Source of the DNA: Nevskia sp.
GTDB taxonomy: Bacteria; Pseudomonadota; Gammaproteobacteria; Nevskiales; Nevskiaceae
Direction: 5' to 3'
Length of the DNA: 34,899 nt
Assembly: GCA_031291075.1 (NCBI GenBank)
Contig: JARLJS010000297.1
Coordinates: 1-34,899, forward strand
Under the pieces are notes generated by a model, which was not told the DNA's origin, did no database searches, and saw nothing but the letters and a program-made list of their open reading frames with translations. This document shows, piece after piece, positions 23,171-32,263 of the stretch. The position numbers and the translations under genes are program-made. Numbering within the stretch: position 1 is the stretch's first letter; every line of letters begins with the position of its first letter.

Positions 23171-26100
23171 CTACTTCACCCACTGCCTCGCATTCACGAA
23201 CATCCGGAACCACGGCGTCTTGTCCTCCCAGCGCTGCGGCCACCAGGAGCCGGTGGTGCCGGCCACCGTGCGTTCCGGATGCGGCATCAGGATGGTCACA
23301 CGTCCGTCTTCGTTGCACAGGCCGGTGACGCCTTCCACCGCGCCGTTCGGATTCTGCGGATAGCGCGTGGCGGTCCGGCCTTGATTGTCGACGAAGCGCA
23401 GCGCGAGCTGTTCGTGCTTGTGCAGCACGGCAAGATCCTGCGGCTTGGTGAACTCGGGCCGGCCTTCGCCGTGCGCCACCGCCACCGGCAGGCACGAGCC
23501 GGCCATGCCGGCGAAGAACAAGGAACGGCTCTCCTGGACTTCCACCATCGTCCAGCGCGCCTCGAACTGCTCCGAACGGTTGCGGCGGAACAACGGCCAG
23601 TGGCCGGCGCCGGGCACGATTTCCTGCAGTGCGGCGAACATCTGGCAGCCGTTGCACACGCCCAGTGCGAAGCGGTCGGGGCGCGCCAGAAAGGCCTGGA
23701 ACTGGTCGCGGGCGCGGCCGTTGAAGAGGATCGACTTGGCCCAGCCCTGGCCGGCGCCGAGCACGTCGCCGTAGGAGAAGCCGCCGCAGGCGACCAGCCC
23801 GGCGAAGTCGTCGAGTGTGAGCCGGCCCTCGAGGATGTCGCTCATGTGCACGTCGATGCTGTCGAAGCCGGCGGCCTGGAAGGCGTAGGCCATCTCGATA
23901 TGGCCGTTGACGCCCTGCTCGCGCAGGATGGCCACGCGCGGGCGGGACAGCGAGAGGCCGGGAGGCGAAAGGCGGGAGGCGGGAGACGGGAACGTCAACA
24001 GCAGGGACAGGCCGGGGTCCGTGGGATCGCCGACGGACTCGAATTCCTCTTGCGCGCAGTCGGGGGCGTCGCGCAGTGCCGCCAGGCAGTAGCTGGTCTC
24101 AGCCCAGGTCTTGTGCAGCTGCGTGCGTGGTGCGCTGTAGATCTCACGGCCGGCGCTGCGGATGACGATGCGGTCGTCGTTCGTGGGCTGGCCCAGGTCC
24201 GCCACCGTAAGGCCGGCAGCGGCGATGCGCGCGCCGATGGGGTGCGCATCGGCGGCGCGCACCTGCAACAGCATGCCCAGCTCCTCGGTAAACAGGGCGG
24301 CATGGGGCTCGCCGTTCAGACCAGCGAGATCGATGTCGATGCCGCAACGGCCGGCGAAGGCCATCTCGCACAGGCTGGCGAACAGGCCGCCGTCGCTGCG
24401 GTCGTGGTAGGCGAGCAGGGCCTGCTCGGCCATCAGCTGCTGCACCAGGCCGAAGGCGGCCTTGAGCTGCTGCGGCTGCTCGAGGTCCGGTGCCGCGTGG
24501 CCCACCGCGCCGTAGACCTGGGCCAGGGCGGAGCCGCCGAGGCGGTGCTTGCCGTTGCCCAGGTCGATCAGCAGCAGCCGCGTTGCGCCCGCGTCGGTGC
24601 GGAGCTGCGGCGTGAGCGAATTGCGCACGTCCTGCACCGGGGCGAAGGCGGAGACCACCAGGGTCAGCGGCGAGGTCTGGGTGCGCGGCTGGCCGTCCTG
24701 CTGCCACACCGTGCGCATGGAGAGCGAGTCCTTGCCCACCGGGATGGCCAGGCCGAGCTCGGGGCAGAGCTGCTCGCCGACGGCGCGCACGGTGTCGTAC
24801 AGCCGCGCGTCCTCGTCGCCGTGGCCGGCGGCCGCCATCCAGTTGGCGGACAGGCGCACCTGGTGCAGGTCGCCGATGTGCGCCGCGGCGATGTTGGTTA
24901 CCGCCTCGCCCACCGCCATGCGGCCGGAGGCGGGTGCGTCGAGCAGGGCCAGAAGCGGCCGTTCGCCCATAGCCATCGCCTCGCCGGTGGTGGCCTCGAA
25001 CCCGGTGGCGGTGACGGCGCAGTCGGCCACCGGCACCTGCCAGGGCCCGACCATCTGGTCGCGCACGGTGAGGCCGCCCACGGTGCGGTCGCCGATGGTG
25101 ATGAGGAAGGTCTTGGCGGCCACCGTGGGGAGGCGCAGCACGCGTACGGCGGCCTCGGCGAGCTCGACGCCGGCGGCGTCGAACGTCGCATGATGCGCCG
25201 GCGCGCGGCGCGTGCCGCGTTCCAGCCGCGGCGCCTTGCCGAGCAGCACCGGCATCGGCATGTCGACGGGGGCGGGACCGGTGCGATCGACCACCTGCAG
25301 GCGCGTCTCCGCCACGGCCTCGCCGACCATCGCATAGGGGCAGCGCTCGCGGGCGCACATGGCCGCCAGGGTGGCGACCTGGTCGGGCAGCACCGCCAGC
25401 ACGTAGCGCTCCTGCGACTCGTTGCACCAGATCTCCATCGGCGACAGCGCCGGGTCGGCGCACAGGATGTCGCGCAGGCGGATCTCGCCGCCGCGGCCGT
25501 CGGCGTCGATCAACTCGGGCAGGGCGTTCGACAGTCCGCCCGCGCCGACGTCGTGGATCGACAGGATGGGATTGGCCTCGCCCAGCGCCCAGCAGGCGTC
25601 GATCACTTCCTGGCAGCGCCGCTCCAGCTCGGGATTGGCGCGCTGCACCGAGGCGAAGTCCAGCTCGGCCGAGCTGCTGCCGGTGGCCATGCTGGATGCG
25701 GCCCCGCCGCCCAGGCCGATCAGCATAGCCGGGCCGCCCAGCACCACCAGCCTGGCGCCGGCCGGCACCGCCAGCTTGTTTACGTGGCCGTCGCGGATGT
25801 TGCCGTAGCCGCCGGCGATCATCACCGGCTTGTGGTAGCCGCGCAGGCTGCCGTCCGGCAGGCGTGCTTCGAAGGTGCGGAAATAACCGGCCAGGTTGGG
25901 GCGGCCGAATTCGTTGTTGTAGGCGGCGGCGCCGATCGGGCCGTCCAGCATGATATGCAGGGCCGAGGCCATCTGCGGCGGACGGCCGAGATCCTGCTCC
26001 CATGGCTGCTCGAAGCCGGGGATGCGCAGGTTGGACACGGTGAAGCCGCACAGGCCGGCCTTGGGCCGCGCGCCGCGGCCGGTGGCCGCCTCGTCGCGGA

Positions 26101-27019
26101 TTTCGCCGCCGGCGCCGGTGCCCGCGCCGGGGTGCGGCGAGATGCCGGTGGGGTGGTTGTGCGTCTCCACCTTCATCAGCAGGTGCACCGGCTCGCGGTG
26201 CAGCGCGTAGCGCCGGTCCGGTCCGGCGAACAGGCGCGCGGCCGTGGGGCCCGCCACCACCGCGGCATTGTCCTTGTAGGCGGACAGCACGCCCTGCGGC
26301 GCGGCGGCGTGACTGAGCTTGATCATCTCGAACAGCGAGCGCGCCTGCGCCTCGCCGTCGATGGTGAAGCGGCCGTTGAAGATCTTGTGGCGGCAATGCT
26401 CCGAGTTGATCTGCGCGAACATCATCAGCTCGGCGTCGGTGGGGTTGCGGCCGGCGCCGCGGAAATGCTCCACCAGGTAGTCGATCTCGCCGGCCGACAG
26501 CGCCAGGCCCCAGTCGCGGTTCGCCGCTTCCAACGCGGCCTTGCCGCCCCGCAGCAGGTCCACGCTGCGCAGCGGACGCGCCGGCTGGTGGGCGAACACA
26601 CCGGGCAGATCGCCGGCGCTTTCCACCACGCTTTCGGTCATCGGGTCGTGCAGCTCATGCCACAAGGCGCGGGGCAGGCTGCGGATACCGGAGAACAGGT
26701 AGGCGCGTCCGCGCTCGATGCGCAGCACGCCGGCCAAGCCGCAGACGCGGGCGATGTCGGTAGCCTTGCTCGACCAGGGCGACAGCGTGCCCAGGCGCGG
26801 CACCACGTACAGCGCGCAGTCGGCGGCCGGCAGCGCCGCGGCGTTGGCGTCGAGCAGGCGTGCCAGCGTGGCGGCGTCGGCCGCTTCGCCTTCGACCAGG
26901 AACAGCTCGGCGGTGCGCAGCCCGCTCAGCCCCGGTGCCGAGGGCGCCAGCTGCTGCAGCAGGCGCTCGATGCGAAAGCTGGAAAGGGCGGCGCCGCCGA
27001 CGAACAATTCAACGCTCAT
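23171..27019 (-). CDS. purL: Phosphoribosylformylglycinamidine synthase (FGAM synthase), fused large form
   Basis: Fourth step of purine synthesis: ATP-dependent conversion of FGAR and glutamine to FGAM. The single 1282-residue chain is the gammaproteobacterial fused type (E. coli about 1295). An N-terminal PurS-like domain is followed by the linker region and the two-fold FGAM synthetase core ([41 protein letters not shown]). The C-terminal glutaminase has [10 protein letters not shown] and the catalytic Cys of GVCNGCQM (about 1122), then HGEGR and PHPERT. ATG 27019 (MSVELFVG) is preferred because GGTGA lies eight bases upstream; GTG 27031 would overlap the upstream gene's stop as GTGA. The joint before the glutaminase carries a Ser/Pro/Arg-rich stretch encoded by heptamer repeats (see 23943-23993). 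Confidence 0.96.
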   Translation of the reverse strand: MSVELFVGGAALSSFRIERLLQQLAPSAPGLSGLRTAELFLVEGEAADAATLARLLDANAAALPAADCALYVVPRLGTLSPWSSKATDIARVCGLAGVLRIERGRAYLFSGIRSLPRALWHELHDPMTESVVESAGDLPGVFAHQPARPLRSVDLLRGGKAALEAANRDWGLALSAGEIDYLVEHFRGAGRNPTDAELMMFAQINSEHCRHKIFNGRFTIDGEAQARSLFEMIKLSHAAAPQGVLSAYKDNAAVVAGPTAARLFAGPDRRYALHREPVHLLMKVETHNHPTGISPHPGAGTGAGGEIRDEAATGRGARPKAGLCGFTVSNLRIPGFEQPWEQDLGRPPQMASALHIMLDGPIGAAAYNNEFGRPNLAGYFRTFEARLPDGSLRGYHKPVMIAGGYGNIRDGHVNKLAVPAGARLVVLGGPAMLIGLGGGAASSMATGSSSAELDFASVQRANPELERRCQEVIDACWALGEANPILSIHDVGAGGLSNALPELIDADGRGGEIRLRDILCADPALSPMEIWCNESQERYVLAVLPDQVATLAAMCARERCPYAMVGEAVAETRLQVVDRTGPAPVDMPMPVLLGKAPRLERGTRRAPAHHATFDAAGVELAEAAVRVLRLPTVAAKTFLITIGDRTVGGLTVRDQMVGPWQVPVADCAVTATGFEATTGEAMAMGERPLLALLDAPASGRMAVGEAVTNIAAAHIGDLHQVRLSANWMAAAGHGDEDARLYDTVRAVGEQLCPELGLAIPVGKDSLSMRTVWQQDGQPRTQTSPLTLVVSAFAPVQDVRNSLTPQLRTDAGATRLLLIDLGNGKHRLGGSALAQVYGAVGHAAPDLEQPQQLKAAFGLVQQLMAEQALLAYHDRSDGGLFASLCEMAFAGRCGIDIDLAGLNGEPHAALFTEELGMLLQVRAADAHPIGARIAAAGLTVADLGQPTNDDRIVIRSAGREIYSAPRTQLHKTWAETSYCLAALRDAPDCAQEEFESVGDPTDPGLSLLLTFPSPASRLSPPGLSLSRPRVAILREQGVNGHIEMAYAFQAAGFDSIDVHMSDILEGRLTLDDFAGLVACGGFSYGDVLGAGQGWAKSILFNGRARDQFQAFLARPDRFALGVCNGCQMFAALQEIVPGAGHWPLFRRNRSEQFEARWTMVEVQESRSLFFAGMAGSCLPVAVAHGEGRPEFTKPQDLAVLHKHEQLALRFVDNQGRTATRYPQNPNGAVEGVTGLCNEDGRVTILMPHPERTVAGTTGSWWPQRWEDKTPWFRMFVNARQWVK
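23943..23993. repeat. Imperfect heptamer repeat inside purL
   Basis: On the plus strand five tandem 7-base units run from 23959 to 23993: CGGGAGG, CGAAAGG, CGGGAGG, CGGGAGA, CGGGAAC. Two degenerate 8-base units (CGGGACAG, CGAGAGGC) precede them. They encode, on the minus strand, the low-complexity part of the PurL linker ([18 protein letters not shown]) just before the glutaminase domain. Confidence 0.75.
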
Positions 27020-27027
27020 AGTCTGGT

Positions 27028-27792
27028 TCACCGCAGTTCACGCCAGGCCAGGCCGTCCTGCTGGTGCGCGCAGGTGAGCCACTCCGGCGTGCCGTTGAGC
27101 ACCCCGGCGGCGGCGCGCAGCGCATGCTGCGGCGTGTTGTTGGTTTCGGAAATATGGGTCAGCACCAGGTGCTGCAGGCGGCTGCGATCAAGCGAGGCCA
27201 GCAGGTCCGCCGCCTGCGCGTTGCTGAGGTGGCCGTGGTCGCCGGCCACGCGCCGCTTCAGCGGCGGCGGGTAGGGGCCCTGCCGCAGCATCTCCAGCTC
27301 GTGGTTGAATTCCAGCAGCAGCGCGTCGCAGCCCGACAGCACGCGGCGCATGTGGGCGGTGACCGAGCCGGCATCGGTCAGCACCCCGAGCCGGAAGCGG
27401 CCGTCGCCGAACACGAATTGGCAGGGTTCGCGGGCGTCGTGCGGCACCGGGTAGGGGCGCACCTGCAGCTCGCCGATACGGAATGGGTCGTGCGGGTTGA
27501 TGCGCCGGATCAGCTCGCGTGGCGGCTCCTTCCAGCCTGCCACCGAGCCGGCCGTGATCCACACCGGCAGCCGGTAACGTTGCGCCAGCGGCGCCACGCC
27601 CGCGATATGGTCGGCGTGCTCGTGGGTTACCAGGATGCCGCTGAGCTCCTCCGCGCGCAGCCCGAGCCGCTCCAGGCGCTGCTCGGTTTCGCGCAGTCCC
27701 AGGCCGCAGTCGAGCAGGATGGTGGTGCCGCCGGTGGAGACGACCGCGGCGTTGCCCTTGCTGCCGCTGCCGAGGTAGGCGAAGCGGATCAT
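27028..27792 (-). CDS. Metallo-beta-lactamase-fold hydrolase (YycJ/WalJ-like)
   Basis: A 254-residue cytosolic metal-dependent hydrolase. The start [15 protein letters not shown] is the signature of the YycJ/WalJ group. The metal motif is THEHADH (H57, H59, D61, H62), with further ligands in TDAGSVT, the LLLEFNHE block and LTHIS near the end. Related proteins have been reported as 5'-3' DNA exonucleases in Bacillus; that activity is not shown for this branch. It overlaps a possible alternative purL start and lies 54 bases after the DUF1820 gene, so it is probably in the same transcript. In some gammaproteobacteria a similar gene lies near pur genes. Confidence 0.88.
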   Translation of the reverse strand: MIRFAYLGSGSKGNAAVVSTGGTTILLDCGLGLRETEQRLERLGLRAEELSGILVTHEHADHIAGVAPLAQRYRLPVWITAGSVAGWKEPPRELIRRINPHDPFRIGELQVRPYPVPHDAREPCQFVFGDGRFRLGVLTDAGSVTAHMRRVLSGCDALLLEFNHELEMLRQGPYPPPLKRRVAGDHGHLSNAQAADLLASLDRSRLQHLVLTHISETNNTPQHALRAAAGVLNGTPEWLTCAHQQDGLAWRELR

Positions 27793-27846
27793 GGGCTGGC
27801 GCCTTCGCGCGCGGCGGCCGCGGCCGGGGCGCGCGGCGCCGGAGAT

Positions 27847-28185
27847 TCACTTCTTATGCTCGCCTCCGCCACTGGTGTAGACCGGGAACGGCATCACTTT
27901 GCCGGATTCGCCGCTGCCGGCGTGGATCCTGGCGGCGCCCTGCTTGCTCACCTCGTCGATGCGTACGATGGAGTGGATCGGCACGTAGGTGCGCTCGACG
28001 TTGGCGAATTCCGCTTTCAGCTTCTCTTCCGAGGGGTCGACCAGCAGGCTGGTCTTTTCGCCGAACACCAGCTTCTCGATCTCGACGAAGCCGAGCATGC
28101 CGCCGTGGCTCACCTTCTGGGCATAGACCTCGTAGACCTGGCCCTGGTTGGCGAAGGTGACGCGGTAAAGGCGCTGCGAGCTCAT
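27847..28185 (-). CDS. DUF1820 family protein
   Basis: A 112-residue soluble protein of unknown function. It matches the DUF1820 family of gammaproteobacteria: YRVTFANQGQVYEVYAQKV, GFVEIEKLVFGEKTSLLVDPSEEKLKAEF, then the RTYVPIHSIVRIDEV block. The last 20 residues are Gly/Ser-rich and end in His-Lys-Lys. The start ATG 28185 fits the family N-terminus; an AT-rich stretch (TATAATAAAACC, minus strand) stands directly before it and could hold a promoter element. No catalytic residues or membrane segments are visible. It lies between mlaA and the metallo-hydrolase gene. Confidence 0.88.
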   Translation of the reverse strand: MSSQRLYRVTFANQGQVYEVYAQKVSHGGMLGFVEIEKLVFGEKTSLLVDPSEEKLKAEFANVERTYVPIHSIVRIDEVSKQGAARIHAGSGESGKVMPFPVYTSGGGEHKK

Positions 28186-28232
28186 GGTTTTATTATACCC
28201 GCCGGCGGCGCGGCCGATCGCAGGCCGCCCCG

Positions 28233-29003
28233 CTACTTCGCCGGCGCCGGCTTGTCCCCCGCCTTGGGCTTGGCCGAATCGCTGTCGTCGATGTCGCTCA
28301 GGCCCAGGTCCTCCGGCGGCGGATTGCCGTCGTACACCAGCGCCTGGCGGTGCTGCAGGTAGGCGGTGCGGATGAACAGGTAGGTGTCGAACTGCGACTC
28401 CATCAGGCTGTCGGACGGCAGCAGGTTGGCGCGCAGGTTGATGGTGTAGAGGCCCAGCGTCACGGCATAGTTGGGCAGGTCGTAGCGGCCCGGCAGGTAG
28501 CGGGTCGGGGTGGTGAAGGAGTCGAAGCCACGCCCGATCAGGTCGCGGTTGTCGCTGGGGCCGAGCAGCGGCAGCATCAGGAACCAGCCCTCGCCCACGC
28601 CCCAGTAGCCGAGCGTCTGGCCGAAGTCCTCGTCGTGGCGGTGCAGGCCGACGCGCTCGCCGACGTCGATCAGCCCGCCGACGCCATAGGTGCTGTTGAC
28701 CACGAAGCGCCCGGTGTCGGCCACGCCCTGCTTGAACTTGGCCTGCAGGAAATCGTTGACGATGGTGGTCGGGTAGGTCAGGTTGCCGAAGAAATTGCTG
28801 ATGCCTTCGCGCGCCCAGTCGGGGGTGACGTCGACGTAGCCCTGCGCCACCGGTTTGAGCACGTACTGGTCGGCGGTGTGGTTGAAGCTCCATACCGCGC
28901 GGTTCACCGGCTCCAGCGGATCGGCCGGCTCGTCGGCGGGGTGATGGGCGCAGGCGGCGAGCGCCAGCGTGACGAGGATGGTGCAAGCAGGCCTGATGCG
29001 CAT
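28233..29003 (-). CDS. mlaA: Outer-membrane lipoprotein MlaA (VacJ), phospholipid retrograde transport
   Basis: A 256-residue lipoprotein that removes misplaced phospholipids from the outer leaflet of the outer membrane and hands them to MlaC. The signal peptide ends in the lipobox LAAC, with lipidated Cys18 and no Asp at +2, so outer-membrane sorting is expected. MlaA blocks are DPLEPVNRAVWSFN, NFFGNLTYPTTIVNDFLQ, FVVNSTYGVGGLIDVG, DFGQTLGYWGVGEGWFLMLPLLGPS and ANLLPSDSL. The C-terminal tail is Lys/Pro/Asp-rich. In E. coli this gene is far from mlaFEDCB; here it is the last gene of that operon, eight bases after mlaB, an arrangement also known in other Proteobacteria. Confidence 0.95.
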   Translation of the reverse strand: MRIRPACTILVTLALAACAHHPADEPADPLEPVNRAVWSFNHTADQYVLKPVAQGYVDVTPDWAREGISNFFGNLTYPTTIVNDFLQAKFKQGVADTGRFVVNSTYGVGGLIDVGERVGLHRHDEDFGQTLGYWGVGEGWFLMLPLLGPSDNRDLIGRGFDSFTTPTRYLPGRYDLPNYAVTLGLYTINLRANLLPSDSLMESQFDTYLFIRTAYLQHRQALVYDGNPPPEDLGLSDIDDSDSAKPKAGDKPAPAK

Positions 29004-29011
29004 GCGTGGTC

Positions 29012-29272
29012 CTATTCGAAGTGCAACACTTGGTCGAGGCCGAAAAAGCCGGCCAGGCGAAGGATCTGCGGGTCGGCGCCGCGGATGCCGAGTCGCGCGC
29101 CGCGGCTCTTGCTGCGGCGGCTCAGTTCCAGCAGCAGCGCCAGCCCGGCGCTGTCGACGCGCGTGACCCGGCTCAGGTCGAGGATGCCGCCCGCGAGCAA
29201 TGCGTCCGCCTGCCGCAACAGCTGCGGCACGGTGGCGAAGCTCAACTCGCCTTCCAGCTCTCCCTGCGCCAC
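29012..29272 (-). CDS. mlaB: STAS-domain protein MlaB
   Basis: An 86-residue cytosolic STAS-domain subunit of the MlaFEDB complex, which binds the ATPase MlaF and supports its activity. The STAS core is visible as LDLSRVTRVDSAGLALLLEL, with the Asp-Ser-Ala-Gly turn where partner proteins are contacted. The length is slightly below the E. coli protein. It starts four bases after the mlaC stop and ends eight bases before mlaA. Assignment depends on both motif and position, since STAS sequences are poorly conserved. Confidence 0.9.
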   Translation of the reverse strand: MAQGELEGELSFATVPQLLRQADALLAGGILDLSRVTRVDSAGLALLLELSRRSKSRGARLGIRGADPQILRLAGFFGLDQVLHFE

Positions 29273-29276
29273 GTCT

Positions 29277-29942
29277 TCAGCCGCCCTTGGAGGGTGCCTG
29301 CTTGGACACCTCGGGGTTGGCCGGCTTGTACTGCCCCTGCTCCATCCGCGCGATCACTTCGTCGAGGCTGGAGCGCTTGATCTCGGCATCGATCTGGGTC
29401 TTGAAGTTGAGCACCAGCGACACGTTTTCCACGGTGATGTCGTAGATCTTCCAGTCGCCGTCGACGGCATGGACGCGGAAGCCGATGGCGTAGGTCTGGC
29501 CGTTGTCGCGCTTGACGGTGCTGTTGACCGCCGCTTCGCTCTTGTCGTCGCTCAGGCGCGCCGGCATCCAGTCGATCTTGGCCGAGTCGTAGTTGTCGAG
29601 CATCGCGTTGGCGTAGCTGTGCAGCAGCATGTCCTTGAACGCGTTGGCGAAGTGCGTGCGCTGATCGGGCGTGGCGGTGCGGTAGTTCTTGGACAGCACC
29701 AGCTTGGCGATGTAAGGCACGTCGAAGCGCGGCACCACCACGTCGTTGACGGCCTGGTAGAACTTGGCCTGGTTGGCCTTGTACTCGTCGTGGTGCTGGC
29801 GGATCAGCACGCGGATCTGCTCGGTGGTGCTTTTCACGGCGGCGTCGGCCCCCTGGGCCGGGGTGGCGTCGGCCACGGCGGCACCCACGGACAGGCCCAG
29901 GCCGAGGCACAGGAAAACACGGCGGGTCGTTTGCTGGATCAT
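29277..29942 (-). CDS. mlaC: Periplasmic phospholipid-binding protein MlaC
   Basis: A 221-residue periplasmic shuttle that carries phospholipid between MlaA and MlaFEDB. A signal peptide (RRVFLCLGLGLSVGAAVADA) is followed by the Tol-tol-Ttg2 domain, with FYQAVNDVVVPRFDVPYIAKLVLSKNYRTATPDQR, the YANAMLDNYDSAKIDW region and the DGDWKIYDITVENVSLVLNF block that forms the lipid pocket. The C-terminal tail is Pro/Lys-rich. The start ATG 29942 lies 20 bases after the mlaD stop, with GGAG (AGGAGCCCC) upstream at good distance. Confidence 0.95.
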   Translation of the reverse strand: MIQQTTRRVFLCLGLGLSVGAAVADATPAQGADAAVKSTTEQIRVLIRQHHDEYKANQAKFYQAVNDVVVPRFDVPYIAKLVLSKNYRTATPDQRTHFANAFKDMLLHSYANAMLDNYDSAKIDWMPARLSDDKSEAAVNSTVKRDNGQTYAIGFRVHAVDGDWKIYDITVENVSLVLNFKTQIDAEIKRSSLDEVIARMEQGQYKPANPEVSKQAPSKGG

Positions 29943-29962
29943 GGCAGGGGCTCCTGAAGCGG

Positions 29963-30499
29963 TTATTTCGGTGGCGCGGCGGCAGGCGCCGCGGATGTTC
30001 CCTTGTCTCCCGCGCTGGCCGGCGGGTCACCTTGTCCTCCCCCTTTCTCCGTCACCGTCGTCAGGAACTTGCCGATCAGGTTCTCCAGCACGAACGCCGA
30101 CTGGGTGAACTTGATCTCGCTGCCGTTCTTGAGCGGTTGTTCGTCGCCACCCGGCTCGATGCTGATGTACTGCTCCCCGAGCAGGCCGGCGGTCAGGATC
30201 TTGGCGGTGGAGTCGGACGGGATATTGCTCTGGCGGCCGTCGATCTCGAGGGTGGTGACGGCCTGGAACGTATTGGGATCGATGGCAATGCCGCGCACCC
30301 GCCCGATGCGGACGCCGGCGATCTTGACCGAGGCACCCGGGGCCAGGCTGCCGATGGTGTCGAACTTGGCCTTGATGTCGTACTTGCCGTCGCCGCCCAA
30401 CGTGTTCAGGCTGGCGACGCGGAAGGTGAGCACGAACACCGCCGCCACCCCGAGGCAGACGAAGAATCCGACCAGTACTTCCAACGCTCTCGATTGCAT
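29963..30499 (-). CDS. mlaD: MCE-domain protein MlaD, substrate-binding ring of the Mla transporter
   Basis: A 178-residue inner-membrane protein that forms the hexameric lipid-conducting ring. One N-terminal membrane helix (VLVGFFVCLGVAAVFVLTF) is followed by the MCE domain, with FDTIGSLAPGASVKIAGVRIGRV and LTAGLLGEQYISIEPGG, the latter being the pore-loop region. The C-terminal tail is Ala/Pro/Gly-rich. ATG 30499 (MQSRALEVLVG) is taken over an in-frame codon eight residues upstream because it begins at the conserved N-terminus and AAGAGA is close before it. It follows mlaE after 64 bases, the longest gap in the operon. Confidence 0.95.
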   Translation of the reverse strand: MQSRALEVLVGFFVCLGVAAVFVLTFRVASLNTLGGDGKYDIKAKFDTIGSLAPGASVKIAGVRIGRVRGIAIDPNTFQAVTTLEIDGRQSNIPSDSTAKILTAGLLGEQYISIEPGGDEQPLKNGSEIKFTQSAFVLENLIGKFLTTVTEKGGGQGDPPASAGDKGTSAAPAAAPPK

Positions 30500-30563
30500 G
30501 TTCTCTTGACCTCTTGACCACAACGGCGTGACCGGAACCCGTCCAGGGCGTTCCGGGGCGCGC

Positions 30564-31328
30564 CTACCGGAACATAAACGACGTCAGCACGAAATCCAGC
30601 GCCAGCACCACCAGCGAGGACACCACCACGGTGGAGGTGGTGGCGCGCGATACGCCCTCCGAGGTCGGCGCCGCGTGGTAGCCCTGGTACAGCGCGATCC
30701 AGTTCACCGCCGCGCCGAACACCAGGCTCTTGATCAGGCTTTCCACGATATCGTGCGGATGCAGCTTTTCGTGGATCTGCGACCAGTAGGCGCCTTCGTC
30801 CACCCCTAGCAGGGATACACCGATCAGGTGGCCGCCGGCGACGCCGATCGCCATCAGCGAGAAGATCGAGGCCAGCAGCGGCATGGCGATGAAGCCGGCC
30901 AGGAAGCGCGGCGCCACCACCCGCTGGATCGGGTCCACCGCCATCATCTCCATGCCGGAGAGCTGGTCGGTGGCCTTCATCAGGCCGATCTCGGCGGCCA
31001 GCGCCGAACCGGCGCGGCCGGCGAACAGCAGGGCGGTGACCACCGGCCCGAGCTCGCGCACCACGCCGAACGCCACCACCACGCCCAGCGACGACACCGC
31101 GCCGAAATCCGCCAGGGTGCGGTAACCCTGCAGCGCCAGCACCATGCCGATGAAGGAGCCGGAGATGACGATGATGATCAGCGACAGCACGCCGATCATG
31201 TAGAGCTGCTGCACCACCAGGCGCGGCCGCAGCAGCGCCGCCGGCAGCGCGGCGACGATGGCCAGCAGGAAGAACGTGGCCTCGCCGATGCCACGGAGGA
31301 AGTCGGTGACGATGCGCAGAGCCTTCAT
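30564..31328 (-). CDS. mlaE: MlaE family lipid ABC transporter permease
   Basis: A 254-residue inner-membrane permease of the Mla system. The MlaE fold is recognisable from SLIIIVISGSFIGMVLALQGY, the VVRELGPVVTALLFAGRAGSALAAEIG block that includes the coupling helix, and DPIQRVVAPRFLAGFIAMPLL. The last third has the KSLVFGAAVNWIALYQGYHA and TTSTVVVSSLVVLALDFVL text. Length is close to that of E. coli MlaE (260). The start overlaps the mlaF stop by four bases, so the ATPase and permease are made together. Confidence 0.95.
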   Translation of the reverse strand: MKALRIVTDFLRGIGEATFFLLAIVAALPAALLRPRLVVQQLYMIGVLSLIIIVISGSFIGMVLALQGYRTLADFGAVSSLGVVVAFGVVRELGPVVTALLFAGRAGSALAAEIGLMKATDQLSGMEMMAVDPIQRVVAPRFLAGFIAMPLLASIFSLMAIGVAGGHLIGVSLLGVDEGAYWSQIHEKLHPHDIVESLIKSLVFGAAVNWIALYQGYHAAPTSEGVSRATTSTVVVSSLVVLALDFVLTSFMFR

Positions 31329-32146
31329 GCCGCGGCTCCGTCCAGCAGGTCGGCGGCGTAGCTGCGTTCGGCTTTGTACTGGAAGCGCACCGGGCCGTCC
31401 GGCTTGCCCAGCAGGAACTGCTGTACGAACTCGGAGGCGCTGGAGCGGATCGCCTGCGGCGTGCCGTGGTCCAGCACCTTGCCGCCCGACACGACATAGG
31501 CGTAATCCGAGATCGACAGCACCTCCTCCACATCGTGCGAGACGATGACGGAGGTCAGGCCCAGGGCCTCGTTGAGGGTACGGATCAGGCGCATCAGCAC
31601 GCCCATCGAAATCGGGTCCTGGCCGGTGAATGGCTCGTCATACATCACCATCGCCGGCTCCAGCGCGATGGCGCGGGCCAGCGCCACCCGCCGCGCCATG
31701 CCGCCGGAGATCTGCTCGGGATAGAGCGCGGCGGCGCCGCGCAGCCCCACCGCCTCCAGCTTCATCAGCACCACGTCGCGGATCATGCTCTCCGGCAGGC
31801 CGGAGTGCTCGCGCAGGGGGAAGGCGACGTTCTCGAACACCGACAGGTCGGTGAGCAGGGCTCCGTTCTGGAACAGCATGCCCATGCGCTTGCGCAGCTC
31901 GAACAGCTTGCGCCGCGGCTGCCGGTGTACGTCCACACCGTCAAACTCGATGCTGCCCGCCTGCGGTCGCCACTGGCCGCCGATCAGGCGCAGCAGGGTG
32001 GTCTTGCCGGTGCCGCTGGGGCCCATGATGGCGGTGACCTTGCCGCGCGGGATGTCGATGTCGATCCCGTCGAAGATCGCGCGCGGCCCGAACGCGAAGC
32101 GCAGGTCGCGCACACGCACGAGAACATCTTGGCCGGTTGAGGTCAT
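31325..32146 (-). CDS. mlaF: Mla transporter ATP-binding protein MlaF
   Basis: A 273-residue ATPase that drives phospholipid movement across the inner membrane. Walker A is GPSGTGKTT, the signature is ISGGMARRVALARA, Walker B is MVMYDEPFTGQDP and the switch His is in IVSHDVEEVLSI. The YDEPFTGQDPI text and the C-terminal extension are Mla-type. ATG 32146 (MTSTGQDVLVRVRDL) is chosen as nearest to the first conserved strand; an in-frame start at 32200 would add 18 residues, and no good ribosome site is seen for either. First gene of mlaFEDCBA. Confidence 0.94.
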   Translation of the reverse strand: MTSTGQDVLVRVRDLRFAFGPRAIFDGIDIDIPRGKVTAIMGPSGTGKTTLLRLIGGQWRPQAGSIEFDGVDVHRQPRRKLFELRKRMGMLFQNGALLTDLSVFENVAFPLREHSGLPESMIRDVVLMKLEAVGLRGAAALYPEQISGGMARRVALARAIALEPAMVMYDEPFTGQDPISMGVLMRLIRTLNEALGLTSVIVSHDVEEVLSISDYAYVVSGGKVLDHGTPQAIRSSASEFVQQFLLGKPDGPVRFQYKAERSYAADLLDGAAA

Positions 32147-32209
32147 GGGGGAAAGCCGGGGTGCCGGTAAGCGGGGCCGTGGGGACGCGGAGATTACCAA
32201 AGCTTGGTT

Positions 32210-32215
32210 ATTTTA
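32210..32215 (-). promoter_or_regulatory. Possible -10 element for the mla operon
   Basis: On the minus strand TAAAAT stands about 64 bases before the mlaF start in the only AT-rich patch of the lipB-mlaF gap. I find no matching -35 at normal spacing, so this is tentative. Confidence 0.25.
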
Positions 32216-32242
32216 CGCGATTGACATGCTGTTGGACGCAAA

Positions 32243-32263
32243 CCGGGACTCAATGGTTCCCGG
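32243..32263 (-). terminator. Weak terminator-like hairpin overlapping the lipB stop
   Basis: On the minus strand CCGGGA and TCCCGG form a 6-bp stem with a 9-base loop, followed by TTTG. The stem spans the last codons of lipB. Confidence 0.3.

Noticed and set aside
23279-27274. 1331-codon open frame opposite purL and the metallo-hydrolase gene
   Set aside because: No recognisable motif and His/Gln/Ala/Arg-rich composition; the minus strand encodes a complete PurL.
28186-28986. Upstream extension of the DUF1820 frame across mlaA
   Set aside because: Only the last 112 codons match a family; the extension is an out-of-frame reading of mlaA.
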